DNA of 64,000 nt from Pyrenopolyporus hunteri (lineage: Eukaryota > Ascomycota > Sordariomycetes > Xylariales > Hypoxylaceae). Made by a program: the position numbers and the translations under genes. Shown piece after piece: positions 1-14,900 of this stretch (positions are counted from its first letter, which is position 1; each line of letters starts with the position of its first letter). Below the pieces are notes generated by a model. It was not told the DNA's origin and did not search any database. It was given only the letters and a program-made list of their open reading frames with translations. The DNA lies in assembly GCA_902806595.1 (NCBI GenBank), contig CADCXC010000006.1:248001-312000 (forward strand). Direction: 5' to 3'.

Positions 1-2447
1 TAATATTTTTTTTATACGTGTTAATATTAATTTAAAGGTAAAAATATTTATATTACTTTAAATTTATTATAATATATGTAAAATTTATTAATTTTATTAA
101 ACGGTCGAAAAGTTTTTTAATTTAAAAAATTTTTCGTTAAATAAAATTATAAATTATGTTATAAAATTAAAATCGAGTTATAAATTAAATTATTCGATGT
201 AATTAACGTTTATATTATTTATATTAATTTAAATATATAATGTTAAATTAATGTTTAAATAATAAAAATATAATAAAATGTTTAAAAAAAGAAAAAGTTA
301 AAAATTAAAAAAACGGGTTTAATATATTTAAATATATTTTTATTTCATTATTTAAATTTACGTATTATATATACGTATTTATTAATATATTTAATATATA
401 TAAAATAATAATACGAAATGATATAAATAATATATGTAATTAAAATTATAAATAATTCGAAATTTAAAATATTTATTATTTTAATTAATTAAAATATAAC
501 GTCGTTATAATTACGTGGTTATATAATAATTTATGCTTCGTTCGATTTTTATATCGGTGTTATAATTATACGTAATCGATATGTAATTTATGTATGTAAT
601 ATCGTAAATTTAAAGCGAGTTTTTTAAAGTCGTTTAAAAAAATATATACGAATAAAATAAAGATTTTTAAAATAAAAATTTAAATCGAAATTATCGGTAA
701 AATTTATAATATAATTAATCGATCGATTTAATAAAATCGGTTAATAAAATAAATAATAATAATAAATTTATTACGTAATTAAATAAATACGGTTATATTT
801 TCGATAAAAATTATAATTTATAATCGGTTTTCGATTATATTAATTAATTTTTTAATTAATAACGTTTATTATTATTTTTATTTTTATAATTTATATTCGA
901 AATTCGAATATATTTAATTTTATTTTTTAATTAATATTTTATATAATAAAAATTATAATAAATAATATTATATTATAACTTATTATAAAATAATTTAAAA
1001 ATTAATTATTTAACTTTACATTATAAAATAAATTTTAAAAATTAAAAATAAATTTTTATTAATATTATAAAAAAAAAATAAAAAAAACAAATTATAATTT
1101 TTTAAATTACGGGGTTAATATAACGTACTTACATTATATAAAACGGTATAATTTAATTTATCGATTATTTTACATCGTTAAACGATCGTATAATATTATA
1201 ATAATAAGTTTAAATAAATAATTATTTAATTATTATAATATAATAATTTATAAAAAAGTTTAAGTTAAATTATATTATATTAATTCGAATATAAATATAT
1301 TAAATAAAAGTCGTAATTATATTTTTAATAATTATAAAAACGTAAAAAAAAGAAATTTTTATAAAATATATAAACGTATAAATTTTTTAAAATTATTTTT
1401 ATAATTTTATATCGTAAATATACTTTTTTATATATATATATTATATATAAATATTTATATAAAAAGCGTAAAAATAAATTACCGTTTTATTATATTAAAT
1501 ATTAAATTAATCGGTTCGAAGTTATTAATTTATTATTAAAAGTTTTAATTAAAAAGTTAATTTTCGAGTGATTTTAAATAATATCTATTATTATAAAATA
1601 TTTAAGTAAATAAATATATAAGTGTTATTATTACGGGATTTTAATTATTTTAACATTAATTTAAATTTTAAATTAATTTTTTTAAAATATTTTATTATTT
1701 TATCGTACCTCGTTTTATTATTTATTTAATATTTCGATTATTATAAATTTTTTAATATAATTTAATTCGTAATTTAATTTTATTATAATAATCGAATATA
1801 ATAACGAATTAATATAAAAATTATTAAAGTTTATAAATTTTCCCGTAATTTGTAAAAGTTAATAAATTTTAAATTTAATTAATATAATTAATATACGATT
1901 AAATAATTTAAAAATTCGAATTATCGCGTAGTTAAATAATTTTAAAATTTAAATAAATAATTAATTCGAAGTTTTAAAAATTCGATTAAATAAACGATTT
2001 ATTACTTTAAATATTCGTTTAAAAGTTACGTAAAAAATTTCATTTATATTTATATTTAATTATTTACGTATTTAAATATTAAAATTATATTATAAAGATA
2101 TTAATATTTTTACACGGTTTATAAATAATAATATTATATAAATAAATATTAAATTCGAATCGTTTTTATTTATATAAAATAATACCGTTATTAAAAAATT
2201 ATAAAATAAGTTAATAAATGATATAATAAAATTATTCGGTAAAAAATTATATAATAAAGTTATAATTAATATATTTATTTTTATTTTTAATAATTTTTAA
2301 ATTAAAATAAATTTCGTTAATTTTAAAATTTAACGTTAACGAGTTAAAAATAATTAAATTTAAAAAGGTTTTATTAATAATCGATATTATTAACGTACGC
2401 ATTTAAATAATCGAGGTTTAAATGTAAAAAAAGTAAATATAATAATG

Positions 2448-3565
2448 TAACTTTATATTAATGTATTTATCGTAACGATAATAACGGTAGATATAATTTT
2501 ATTATATATAAATCGTATTTAAGAAGTTTTTATATACTTAATTATTTTAAATATAAAGATTTATAACTCCACTTTTTTAAACATTATAAATTTAAAATAA
2601 AATTTATTAAATAAAGTAAAATTAATTAATTTTAACGATATAATTTTATAAAAATAATTATATTTTTAAAAAAAATAAAAATAAAAATACGTTATTTTAT
2701 TTTTATTAATAAAATTTTAATCGTAAATAACTTTTAATTTAATACGTTATATATAAAATTATAATTATTATAAAATTATATAAAATTTAAAGTTTTTATT
2801 AATATAGTTTTTATTATTAAAAAATTAATAATAAATATTTAAAAATAAATTTAAAAGTTTTTTATTAATATTAAAATATCGTATAAATTTAAGTTAATTA
2901 TTTTTAAAATTTTATTTTTAAACGTAAAATAAAATCTTAAATATAATATAAAAGTTTCCCGGCGAAAAATAAAAGTTTTTTTAAAATAAAAATGAAAAAT
3001 AAAATATATTATTAAAATATAATATATATTTAACATTTTATTAAAAATATAAACCGTTAATAAAAATCTTCGAAGTTTTATATTTACATTATTCGATGAT
3101 TAAATTAAATTATAAATATTTTTAATTTTTTAAAAATAGTTTATTACGGTTATTATTTACGGTATAAAATATTAAAATTTTTATTATTAAAAATAAAACG
3201 TTAATCATTTTATAACATTATAAATATACGTTTTAAAAATTCGAAAAAATTAAATCTATATTTAAAATACGTAGAATTAATTATATATAAATTTTCATCC
3301 GATTTAATTTAAAAATGGTTAAGTTATAAATGTTTAAATGTAAAATGTATAATATTAAAATGTACGAAAATTTTTTAGACGCGATTTATACCTCGTCGCC
3401 TTACGTAACGAGCGATTAAGCTATAAGTTTTAAATGGAAATATATCTTCGATTAATATAAACTTAATTTAATTTTTCCTTTTTATATTTATATAATTTAA
3501 TTAATTTATTTTTTTTTTACTTTATATTATATAATCGTATAATATAAAATTGTTTATTATTTAAT
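2448..3565 (+). repeat. Split or rearranged third copy of the dispersed repeat
   Basis: The segment 2448-2520 repeats the first 70 or so bases of copy B, including TATCGTAACGATAATAACGG. The segment 3430-3565 resembles its last third. About 900 bp lie between the two parts, so this may be one copy opened by an insertion, or two fragments. The first part is clear; the second is weaker because both are AT-rich. Confidence 0.45.
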
Positions 3566-3691
3566 AAACCTTTATTATATTAATAATAAAAAAAATTACT
3601 TTTTAAATTAATCGATTTTTATAATTATTAAATTAAAAAAAAGTGTATAATTATTTAATTTTAATATAATTTTTCGTTTTAATATTTATAG

Positions 3692-3960
3692 TAATGTAAT
3701 TTTATATTAACGTATTTATCGTAACGATAATAACGGTAAATATATTTTTATTAAATATATCGTTATTTTATATAATAAGCGATTAAAATATAACTTTTAA
3801 AAGTAAATATATTTATCGATTAATACGAAATTAACCGATTTATAATTTTTATATTTTTATAATTTAATTAATTTATTTATTTCGTTATTTTTTATTATAC
3901 GATCGTATATTAATTAATCGATTATAAATTAATGATTTTTTATTTATTTAATAATATTAT
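3692..3960 (+). repeat. Dispersed repeat, copy B (possible 5' LTR)
   Basis: Shares with copy C (11542-11805) the core word TATCGTAACGATAATAACG and the words TTTATCGATTAATACGAAAT and TTTTTTATTTATTTAATA, in the same order and spacing. It is the best-preserved copy on the left side. Confidence 0.7.
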
Positions 3961-6900
3961 ATTTAATTTTTTAAATATTTTATTTTATAATATATAAATC
4001 TCGTTTTAAATTTATAAAAACGGTCGAAAAAAAAAAAATAATTATAATTTAAAAATTATAAATTTAATGTATATTATACGAAGTAATAAAATTATTTTTA
4101 AGTTTACCGTTAATTATTTAAATTTATTAAATATTTACTTATTTTAAGTAAATAAATAATAAATTATAAATTATAAATGTTATTTATATTATAATAAATA
4201 ATTTAAAATTTAAATTTTTATATAAACGTTTTATAACTTTTTTTTATTATTATATTAATAAAATAAATATTTTATTTAAAATACGAAATATTTTATTAAT
4301 TAAATGACGAAATTAATATATTTAATTCGACTTTTAAATCGATATTAAATATTAATAAATAATAATTAATTCGAAAGATATTTAAATATAAAAGTTTTCG
4401 TTATTATTCGATTATTTACGAGTTTATACGTGTTTTATTATAATAATTTTTATTTTTTTTACGTTTAATAAATTTTAAACTTTATATTTTAAAGTTTTCG
4501 ATATATTAAGTTTTAAACGAAAATCGAATAATATTAATTTTTTAATAAAATTATATTTATCGACGTCGATAATTTTTTTATTAAAATAAAATTTAAGTTT
4601 TTTTATTAAATTTATATAATATTATTTATTAATATAAATAATATTAATTACGTTTATATCTTTTAAAATATATAATATAATATATTTTAAAGAAAATAAA
4701 TTAATAAATTTATCGTATTTTTTTTTAAAATATATTTTAAACGTTACGATATATAAAAAATCGAAATATTTATAATTATTTTTCGATGACGTAATAATTT
4801 TTTCGAAGTCGTAAATTACCGTTTTATATCGATTTAATTCGATATTTTATATAATAATTATATTATACGACGAAATATTTCGATATTAAAAATTTTATTT
4901 ATATATAAAATTTAAAACGTTTAAAACATCGTAAAAAAGTATTAATTACATCGACGTTAAAAATTTCGTTATAATATAATATTTATAAAGGAAATATTTA
5001 ATTAATAATATAACGATATAATATATATTACGAAGCAATTAATAATAAAACGAGTTTAAATTATAATTATATTACGTTTTTAAAGTCGATATAAAATAAA
5101 TATTAAAAAACGACTTATTAATATAAATTTCGTTCCGTAAATTTTTTAAATAAAATGTTTTATAATATTTTTTAATAATTACGTTTTTTACGATAATAAA
5201 TTCTCCGTTAAATATTATTATACTCGATATAATAATATTAAATTTGCTCGTCGTTATTAATCGATTATAAAAAATAATATTATTAATATAATATTAAATA
5301 ATATAAAAAATAAAGTTTAATTTAAAATTTAATCGTAAAGTTTTTTAAAATTATTTATAAAAAAAAAGTTTATTTCGTTATTAAATAAAAACGCTTATAT
5401 TTTTATTACAAATAAAAAAATTTAAAATAAATTTTATTAATTTAATATATATTCGATTATATTTTTTATAAAAAAAGATTTTTTAATTATATTTTAAAAT
5501 TATATCGTTTTTATTAAACGCGACGTCGATGTATTAAAACGGGTAATTAAATAATATAATACGTAATATAAAATGTTTCGAACGTTAATAAAATCGAAAT
5601 AACGTTAAAATAATTAAAAACGTTAAATACGACTTTAATATTTTTAATAAAATATTCGCATTTATATATAAACGATTAAAAAACTTTTTTTCGATCGTTT
5701 ATTTAAAGTTAAATTAATTAATTTTTTACATAATATTTAAATAAAAATAAAATTATAAAGTTAATAATTTAAAGTTTAAAATAAAAGTTATTATTATATT
5801 TTATAAATAATAAATAAAATTATTATAATATTAATATTAAAATATTTAATTTAAAAATTTAATAATTTAATTTATTAATCGACGGGTTTTAAAATTATCG
5901 AAGGTTATAATTAAAAATTTAACGAAAGTAAATAAAAAAAAGAAATTAATATACGAGACGTTTTTTAAAATAATTATATTTAATAAATTATAATCGTTAA
6001 ATTAACGAAAAGTTATTATTTTAAAAAAAAAAATAAATAAAAAAGGAAAAAATATTATTATTTAAGTAAAAAATATTAAAATTTTATATAAAATATTAAA
6101 AATACTTTTAAATAAATAATTATATATTAAAATATAAAATATTAAAAATATTTAAATATTTAAAAGTATTTATAAATATTTATTCGATATTTATTTTAAT
6201 AAAAAATTACGATATAAATTAATATTTTTATATAAATATATTAAATAATAAAATAATTTATTTTAAATTTATTTTAAAACGTATTATTATTTATTTATCG
6301 AATAAAATTTTAAAATATATTAAAAAATAAAAAACGGTAATTTAATTTATATAAGTAAATATTAATAAAAATTATAATATATTATAATATTATATAATTT
6401 TTATATACAAATTATATATAAAATAAGCTTTTTAATAAATTTAAATTAATCGAAACGTCGACGTTAAAAAAATTATTAATATTTTTTTATATATTTATTT
6501 AATTTTTTTATTTATTTTTTATAAATTTTAATTTACTTTTATAATGGTTTAATTTAATGAAGAATATTTTAATTTAGAATTGTAAGTTTTTATACGTTGT
6601 TAAATAAAAAAAATCTTTAAAAAATAACTCGAAAAAAAAAAAAAACGAAAGGTTTTAATATTATATTTATACTTATATTATCGCCGTCGATTTTTTTCGT
6701 TAATAAATATTTCGAAAAAATTATCGATTTTAACGAATTTATTTTTAAAAAGGTTTAATTAAATTATTATCGTAATTTATTTACTTTTATACGTTATATT
6801 TTATTTAAATTTAAAAAGAAAATAAATTTAATTTTTAATTAATATATTATTAATTATATATTTCGATTATTTTATAATCGTAAATTAAATAATTTAAGTT

Positions 6901-7029
6901 ATAATAAATATGTAAAATTATATTAAATTTATAGCGTTTTTTTACTTAAATTATCGATATTTAATTTTAATAAACGACTTTTCGCTTTCGTTCGTTTAAA
7001 TTTAACGTTAATTAAAAAATAATATCGCC

Positions 7030-7190
7030 GTTTATTTTCGAATATAATTATTTTATCGAATTCGAATACGTTAATTTTTATTATATTCCCTTATCGATAA
7101 TATTTTTATCGTTTATTTTCGAATATAATTATTTTATCGAATTCGAATATATTAATTTTTATTACATTTTTTTATCGATAATATTTTCGT
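7030..7190. repeat. 81-bp tandem repeat, two units
   Basis: Two adjacent units of 81 bp share TTTATTTTCGAATATAATTA, then TTTTATCGAATTCGAATA, then TTATCGATAATATTT. They differ at only a few positions, remarkable in DNA so heavily mutated. Confidence 0.8.
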
Positions 7191-10100
7191 TATATATAAA
7201 CCTTTTTTTAATATTAAATATTTTACGAAATAATTTATAATATAATAAATCGAATGATAAAATAATTACGTTAATTACGAAGTAATAAAGTAAAAATTTC
7301 GATTTTTCGAAATTTAATCGAAACGATACGTTTTATCGTTTAGAATAAAACGTTATTAATCGATATAATAACGACATTTAAAACGGTTTTATTATACGGG
7401 AAAATTTTAAACGAAAATAAATAAAAAATTATTAAAAAGTAAAATAAAAAAAATGTTAAATTAAAAATACGATTATTATCGTAGTTATTATTTCGCGATT
7501 TTAATGATAATTTATATAAATAAATTAAATTTATATAACGTATATTAAATTACTGGGTTTTTATTTATATTTTAAATTAAAATTATTTTTTACATTTTTA
7601 AAAGTTTTATTTATTAAATTATATAATAATCGATTATTATTTTTTTTTTAATATTATTTTTTATTAATTAATAAAATTAATTTTATTAATAATTTCGTAT
7701 ATATAATTCGAATCGACAGTATAAATATATTTATTATATATAATTTATAAAGTTTATTAATTTTATCGTATATTTTTTAATTCGCGATTTTTTAATGTAA
7801 AGTTACGAATTTATAATATAAATTAAAAAAAATTATTATAAAAAATTAATAATTATATATTATCGTTTTTCGTTAAAATTATTATTTAATATTTATTTAT
7901 TTACGTATAATAAATAATAAAAGTTAAACGTCGATTATTTAATTATTTATTAAAAGGAAAAAATCGATAAAATAAATTCGATAACGTTTTAAATTTTTCG
8001 AATTTTAAATTTATTTTTCGAAAATATTTTATATCGGTCGAATAATTAAACGTTAATTTTATTTTAAAAAAAAACGTTAATCGATAAGTTCGATTTTTTA
8101 AACGTTTAATAATTATATTTATTTATATTATAATTAATAATTAATTTTTTAAAATAAAAGTAAATAATATTTATTATTTATATTAATAAAATTAACCCGT
8201 TAAAATATCGATTTATATTTTTAATATTAAAATATTTAAAAGGATTATATCGATATATAATACGCGAAATTACGACGTTATATTAATATTATATTTATTT
8301 TTATCGACGTTTTATTTATTAGTTATTTATAAAATAATAATTTTAATATGTTTTAATTAAATAATTAAATAAATTTAAAATATTATAAATCGACGATATA
8401 TTAATAATTTTTTAATTCGATATTTAAATTTTAAATTTTTTTTAATATTATCGTAAAATATAATTAAAATAATACGAGTTTCGTATCGATATAAATAAAA
8501 AAAATATTAATTTAAATAAATTATTAATAAAATAAATAATTTTAAAATAAATTTTTTAATATATGTTTAATATTATTAATAAAATATTATTATTCGAGTG
8601 GATTATTCGATTAAAATATTTAAATATAAAATTTTATAATATTATATTTTATTAAGTTATTTATTAATTCGAAAGACGATTAATTTAACGATATTATTTT
8701 TTTTATTCGATTTTTTATTCGTTAAATATTATGTTATTAAATATTAAATTATACGTATATTATTTATCGTTTTTTCGTCGTTTTTTTTTATGGTTAATGG
8801 TATAATAGTAATATTTTTAAGGAGATAATTAATATTCGAATTATATAAAAACGAGGGGTATAATAGTAATATTTTTCGAAAAATAATTAATATATATATT
8901 TAAATTATATTAAAATAAAGGGAAATATTATTATTAAAAATATAGATTATATATTTTCGCGGATATATTTAATTAATAAAAGTGTTATTATTACGAAAGT
9001 AAATTTTATAAATATAATAAATTATTAATTTAACTTTTATATAAAGTGGTTAAATTCGAAAAAAAATTAATAATAAAAAAAGGTAAATAATAAAAATTAT
9101 CGATATTTATATTATTTAAATAATAATATAAATGAAATATTCGTTAAAATATTATTTAATAAATTAAATATTTACTTAAATAAATAATTTCCCGGTAAAT
9201 ATTAAGGTAAATTAAATACCTTTTCGTTTTTTTATTTATAAAAATTATTATTTCTTATTTTTTTACGAGTTTATATATATCGAAATTATTATAAATATTT
9301 ATTATTATACGTAATTATTTTTTTATTAAATATTATTTATATTATATAATATTTAAATATATAAATAAATATTCGAAATTTTTAATATTAATAAAATTAT
9401 TATAAAATTATTTAACGTTTTATAAAATAAAATTTTTAACGTCGTTTAAAATTTTTAAATTAATAAAGTTAATAATTTTTCGTTTAAACGATAATCGTAT
9501 TTTATATTAATAAAAAATAATATCGCGTTTAATATTATATTATTATTCGTACGGTTCGTATAATATTAACGTTTTATTAACGATTTGTGGTTTTTATTAA
9601 TTTTTTTTTACGTTAATTTAAAAATGTTATAAATTATAAGTTATTTTTTCGTGATTAAATTACTTTTTTTTCTTTTTTTTTATTTTTATTTTATTATATT
9701 TTTTAAAGTTATATTTATAATTAATTTAAAATTTTTTTTTAAAAAACCCGGTAAAATTAAGTATTAATTAATAGGTATTTAAGTAATTTTTATTAATTCG
9801 GTTAAAAAATATAAATATTTATTAAATTTTATAATCGTACGTAATATTAATCGAAAGTTAACGCGTAATTTTAAATTTTTTAAATAATTTAACTTTTTTT
9901 TTCGAAAAATATATTATTTTATATTAATATTTAATTAACGTTAAAAAATTTACGCGAATAAATATAATTTTAAAAATAAATTACGTAATTATTTTCTTTT
10001 AACGTACGTATATACATTAACTTCGATTATTAATATTAAACGTTTATTTTTATTTTTATAAAATTTTAATTTTATATATTATATTTATTTTTTAATTATT

Positions 10101-11541
10101 TTTTATAAATTATTAATTTTCGAATATTTTATTATACCCGCTTTTAAAAATTTTTTAAATAAATTAAATCGATAATAAATTATTTTAACGTAAAATATCC
10201 GTTTTCGAAAATAAAATATCGTTATTTTTAAATAAAATAACGAATTTATTAACCTTATAATAATCGAATTAAAAATATCCGATTTTATTAATAAATATAA
10301 ATTTAATTAAAATTAAGTAAAATTTTTTAATTAAAATTTAAAAAAGGAAAAAGATTTTTTTTTAAAATTTATATAATCGATTATTTTTTTTATCGGCGAT
10401 AATAACGAACGGTCGAAAATAATTAATAATACCTTTTTAATCGATTTTATTATTTAAATTTTAACGCGAATTAAAAAAACCTTTATAAATAAAACGATAA
10501 TAAAAATAATTCGAAATTTAAAAATATATTTAATTTTATATAACTTTTATTTTTAAAATAATTTATTTATAATATTTTATTTATTAATTTAAATTAAAAT
10601 AAATTATTATTTTTAATAATTATAATTATAATCGAAGTCGTCGTTTTCGAAAATTAAAATTAATATAATTTTAATCGTCGATTATTAATTTCGAAGGTAA
10701 ATTTTTACGTTTTTTAAATTAAATATATTTATTAATAAATTTTAATTATATATATAATAATAATTAATATTATTTTATTACGAAAATATGTTTACGTAAG
10801 TTATAAAATAAATTAAAGTTTTTTTTAATATTATATCGTTTTATTTAATTATTTTTACGGTATTTACGTTAAATGTTATTATAATTATAATAATAATAAA
10901 TATTTATTTAAATATAATATATATTAATTTATTAATATAAAACAATTATTTTAATTATTTATAATAAATAATAAAAAACGTATATAAATAAACGATATAT
11001 TTAAAATTATTTTTAATTTATTTTTAATATTTATATGTATTAAAAAATCGCGATTTATTTCGAATTTTACTTTTTAAATAATTAAAAATATTAAAATTTA
11101 ATTATTTAATATTATCGATTAAATTAAAAAGTTTAAATATTAAAAGTTAATTATAAATATTTAACGTTATATTTATTTAAATTTATAAAATTATATTCGT
11201 AAAATATATATTTTTTATATATTTTTTATATATATTTAATTCGATAATTTAATTAATTATTTAAAAGTTTTTATATAATAAAAAAATTATTTTTCGTATT
11301 ATATAAAATTTTAATTTATTAATTTCGTAAAGGATAAAAAGAAGGGAAAAACGTAAATTATAATTCGTAAAAACGAAATTTAATTTATATTAAATATATT
11401 TAATAAAACGGCGAAATTATTACGTATTTCGTTATTAATTATTTAATTTCGTTAAATAGTTATTTAATATTCGTAAAAATTATTTTTTTTATTTATAAAT
11501 AAATATTTATAATAATTATATAATTAATACGTGTTTTATAA

Positions 11542-11805
11542 TAATATAATTTCGTATTAAAATATTTATCGTAACGATAATAACGATAAATATATTTTTA
11601 TTAAATATTTTATCGTTTTATGTAATAAATATTTAAGATATAATTTTTAAAAATAATATATTTATCGATTAATACGAAATTAAACCGTTTATAATTTTTA
11701 TATATATATAATTTATTTTATTTTATTTATTTCGTATTTTTTATTATATGATTATATAATAATTAATCGATTATTAATTAATAATTTTTTATTTATTTAA
11801 TATAT
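11542..11805 (+). repeat. Dispersed repeat, copy C (possible 3' LTR)
   Basis: Aligns with copy B (3692-3960) over its whole length with small gaps, and mostly differs by changes that RIP would cause. It lies about 120 bp inside the right edge of the AT-rich block, so the proposed element would end close to that edge. Confidence 0.7.
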
Positions 11806-11930
11806 TTAATTATTTTTATTAAAATATTAAAATTAATTTAAGGTTAAAATTTATTATAAATAAATAATTTTAAAATAATTAAATAATTTAAAACTATTCG
11901 TAACAATATATACAAATAAATACCCGTTAA

Positions 11931-14900
11931 AAAAGTTTAGTTAGTTATAATTGGCCATATATAATATGTCGTACTATGTGTTAAACAGTACGGTAAAATA
12001 AAAATGAATGGCGGTTTAGCGGTTCTCTGGACTTCGACCAAGGTCTTACCCCTTATCGACGTACAATACCTAGGCGCGCTTCGGATGAAGCCGCTTAACA
12101 GAACGCCACATGATAAGACTCACTAATACATAACAGAGGTTATCCCATTTAAAGGGAAATTGACCTATGGCCAGAACGAATCCGGCCGTGATATACGCCT
12201 CTCATTCCCATAGATATAGCATGAATATATATTGCAAATATTCTCATCGCATTGACTGTACCGGAGACACTCTTAATACGGCATCCTGTTTTATATTTAA
12301 GAGCATTCCATTTTTGACATTTAGGTCCTTAGCTGACCTCGTAATTTATACGAGGGTATTATAAATGTACGTTCTATGAATCGTCTTAGTATTTCCATTT
12401 TATCAACCATACACATGAAGCACCTTGAGTACGACGGCCGCAGCTAGAAGTTTCGTACATCCACTCAGGGAAATACAGTATTTAATCAAGTATCCTAGGC
12501 ACCTATGCACTATACTCTAACAGCAAATTCCCCCAAACCCCAGTGATAATTCTTTAGGTTCAGAGCAGCAGTCGCTATATAGCCCTATATTTAGTAGACA
12601 ATTAACGGTCTATACGGAAAGACCCTTAAAGCCTAGACAAGGACTATGACAACTACAGTTACAGTAAGACACCTACCTAAGTACTTAACCTAGTTATAAT
12701 AAGCTCGCTACTACGGCTTCCATCGTATTCTAGTCTACGAGTAAGACCAGTTTAGTAGTCAACAGTAGCTTTATAATCTATCTACCACCTGGTAGTTACC
12801 ATATACTAACACCAGCTACGCGCCCTCCAGTGACCCTATATTAATCAAAGAAATGGTAGGTTTTAAGGAGAGATTCGTTAGGTCGAATATGTAGAGGGAT
12901 CAATATAGCCTCAATTATTGCTAGTAAGTATTTTATGCAAATTAATAGAAACTTTATTCTCAAGCGATAAAGACAATTCGTTGTTTAACGGGACTACCGA
13001 GGAAGGAGAATAGGGCAATACAGATGATAAAAAGGAAATAGAAGTAGGTAATTAAGCCGACTTATGCTAAAACCTAACTGCGAAGGCAAGGTCCGAGTAG
13101 CTCGTTCTCCGGCGGACGTCTTAGAAGGGATCACCAATTAGACAAGTACCTATACTAATTCATAACCAAAGGAAGTATACGTAAATGATATTGCTGTATA
13201 TTATCCTTCATAGTCCAGCGCGGGCATAAGGTGCGAGTTCCCATTAACAACCGTTTAAAGTACTTACCACTAGATGGCAATGACAATGTGTTCTAATATC
13301 CTCGGGGGCTTGCGGCGGTCAACAAGGCCACTTCTACTCTTGAATGAAGATTAATATAAACTTCAAATCGTAGCGATATATTATTTTACTAGTCTTACAA
13401 GATTGATGAAGCCCTTAAAGACTACATAATGCCAACATAACGAATATAAACCTCCAAAACCAGCTACGCCTAAGGCCGAAATTGAGGATCAATGAACTAC
13501 CGACCTAGCTAATACCAAATGTAATTTCAAGAATGTTTATGAAAACCACGGAACTAAATGTAGGTAATAAAGTAATAGGTAAGTCTATTATAAGTTGTAA
13601 AAAAGGAGCAACGCCTATCCCACATATTGCTATCACGTAGGGACCTAGAAAAATCCTAACTAGATCCCGATTAGTTAAGGATCATACGTTTAACCAATTC
13701 GCCCTTCTATATTAGAGTCGTTAGATGTCGCTTTTAATTAGGCTCTTGGGCCACCCGAGAGCCTTTTAACAAGCAGGTATATAAGGTATGTATAAGGGTT
13801 TCTAGCCTTTATTGAAGGAGTTATTTCGCATCTAAATATCTTCCCATCACTCTTTGTTCTCTATATTGAATTCTACCTCCGATGATCCAGGGTGGCCCTG
13901 CTCATGGAAGAGGTAGCTAACTAGAAGGAGGCGGACGAATCCATACCCGTACTATAAGCAGTTTTAGCGAGTCTTCTAACTGCCGATTTAGATGATTCGT
14001 TCCAGTCTATACCATGTAGACGCCGCCGTTAGGGGCGCTAAAGGATAAACTGCGGAATCCTGAAAGCAAAAAGCAGGAACATTTTGGCTTGGGGTTGCTG
14101 GTACGGACTCCAGGGAGGCCATTGGGTCCGATGAATAGGAAATACGTAAAACGAAGCCCATATCAGACGGTTTAGGAAAGTTAACGAATCCGCTCTAGCA
14201 TATTGAAGTGATTCATAAAGGAGATAATGACTCGACTTCACATTATCATATATCCAATATCGCCAATAATCTCCTTCGTTAATCTCCCGACTACAGGGTT
14301 AGGGCAGTTCTCAAAACTGGACCATTGGGAAGGCGGAATAATTGAGTTTAGATGAAGCCCGTCCAGTGGTCGGTGTCCATCTGGGAGAAGTTCTACTTCG
14401 CTGATGCCTATGGCCTGAAACTCGGCATCACCACTCCAAATTTTAGCACGAAGTGTAAGGAATATCTAGCTGGGAGGACTACGGGCTCCCTTGTCGTGGA
14501 GTTAGGCAAGTGATAATTACCGTACTAGAGAGGATAAACTACAGTGGTATGGTAGCTGGGCACTTAATTATGAAGAAAAACACACATCCGACTACGGAGG
14601 TATCGATCTGGGTAGGTGGGTAGATAACTCGAATGTAGTTGATATACCGTAGAACATCTTACTTATCCATATGACCAATACGCGTGAGTAAAGCACAGTC
14701 TCGTGGGAAACCCAAACTATGTGCTTGAACTTGCGAATACATAACACTTGGTGTTATCGTAGCTATTCGAATAGGGTATAAACCGATTGGATATAGCTCT
14801 GTGCTGCGCATAACCCCTTTATCCCGGCTTTCAGATATGTTAAGCAACGAAGATTAGGTACTTGGCAGGCGAGTTAAGCAAGAAAACTGACAGAATCATA

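Larger units (their letters stand above)
3692..11810 (+). mobile_element. Candidate RIP-dead LTR retrotransposon
   Basis: Two similar copies of a roughly 270-bp sequence lie in the same orientation at about 3692-3960 and 11542-11805, starting about 7.85 kb apart. Direct terminal repeats at that spacing fit a Ty3/Gypsy- or Copia-sized LTR element of about 8.1 kb. The internal part is too mutated by RIP to show protease, reverse transcriptase or integrase motifs, and I could not see a primer-binding site or target duplication. The repeats are direct observation; the LTR reading is inference. Two independent insertions of one short repeat is the alternative. Confidence 0.45.
1..11930. repeat. 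RIP-saturated AT-rich block 1
   Basis: Almost pure A/T with no believable coding region. Nearly all remaining cytosines are followed by G, so CpA, CpT and CpC are almost gone while CpG survives. Stop codons are dense in every frame and the only ORF listed here is a low-complexity 61-codon stretch. This is what saturated repeat-induced point mutation does to repeated DNA in Pezizomycotina, so the block is read as a pile of dead repeats, probably heterochromatic. The edge near 11930 is sharp: the sequence passes within about 50 bp to ordinary composition. The block continues beyond the left edge of the window. Confidence 0.9.

Noticed and set aside
2851..3036. 61-codon ORF in AT-rich block 1
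   Set aside because: Low-complexity Phe/Ile/Lys/Tyr composition as expected from AT-only sequence.
11931..11960. Terminal-repeat copy at the right edge of block 1 (ACCCGTTAAAAAAGTTTA)
   Set aside because: It only loosely resembles the GGCCATT terminal repeats of block 2, and the GATGACATAA part is missing.
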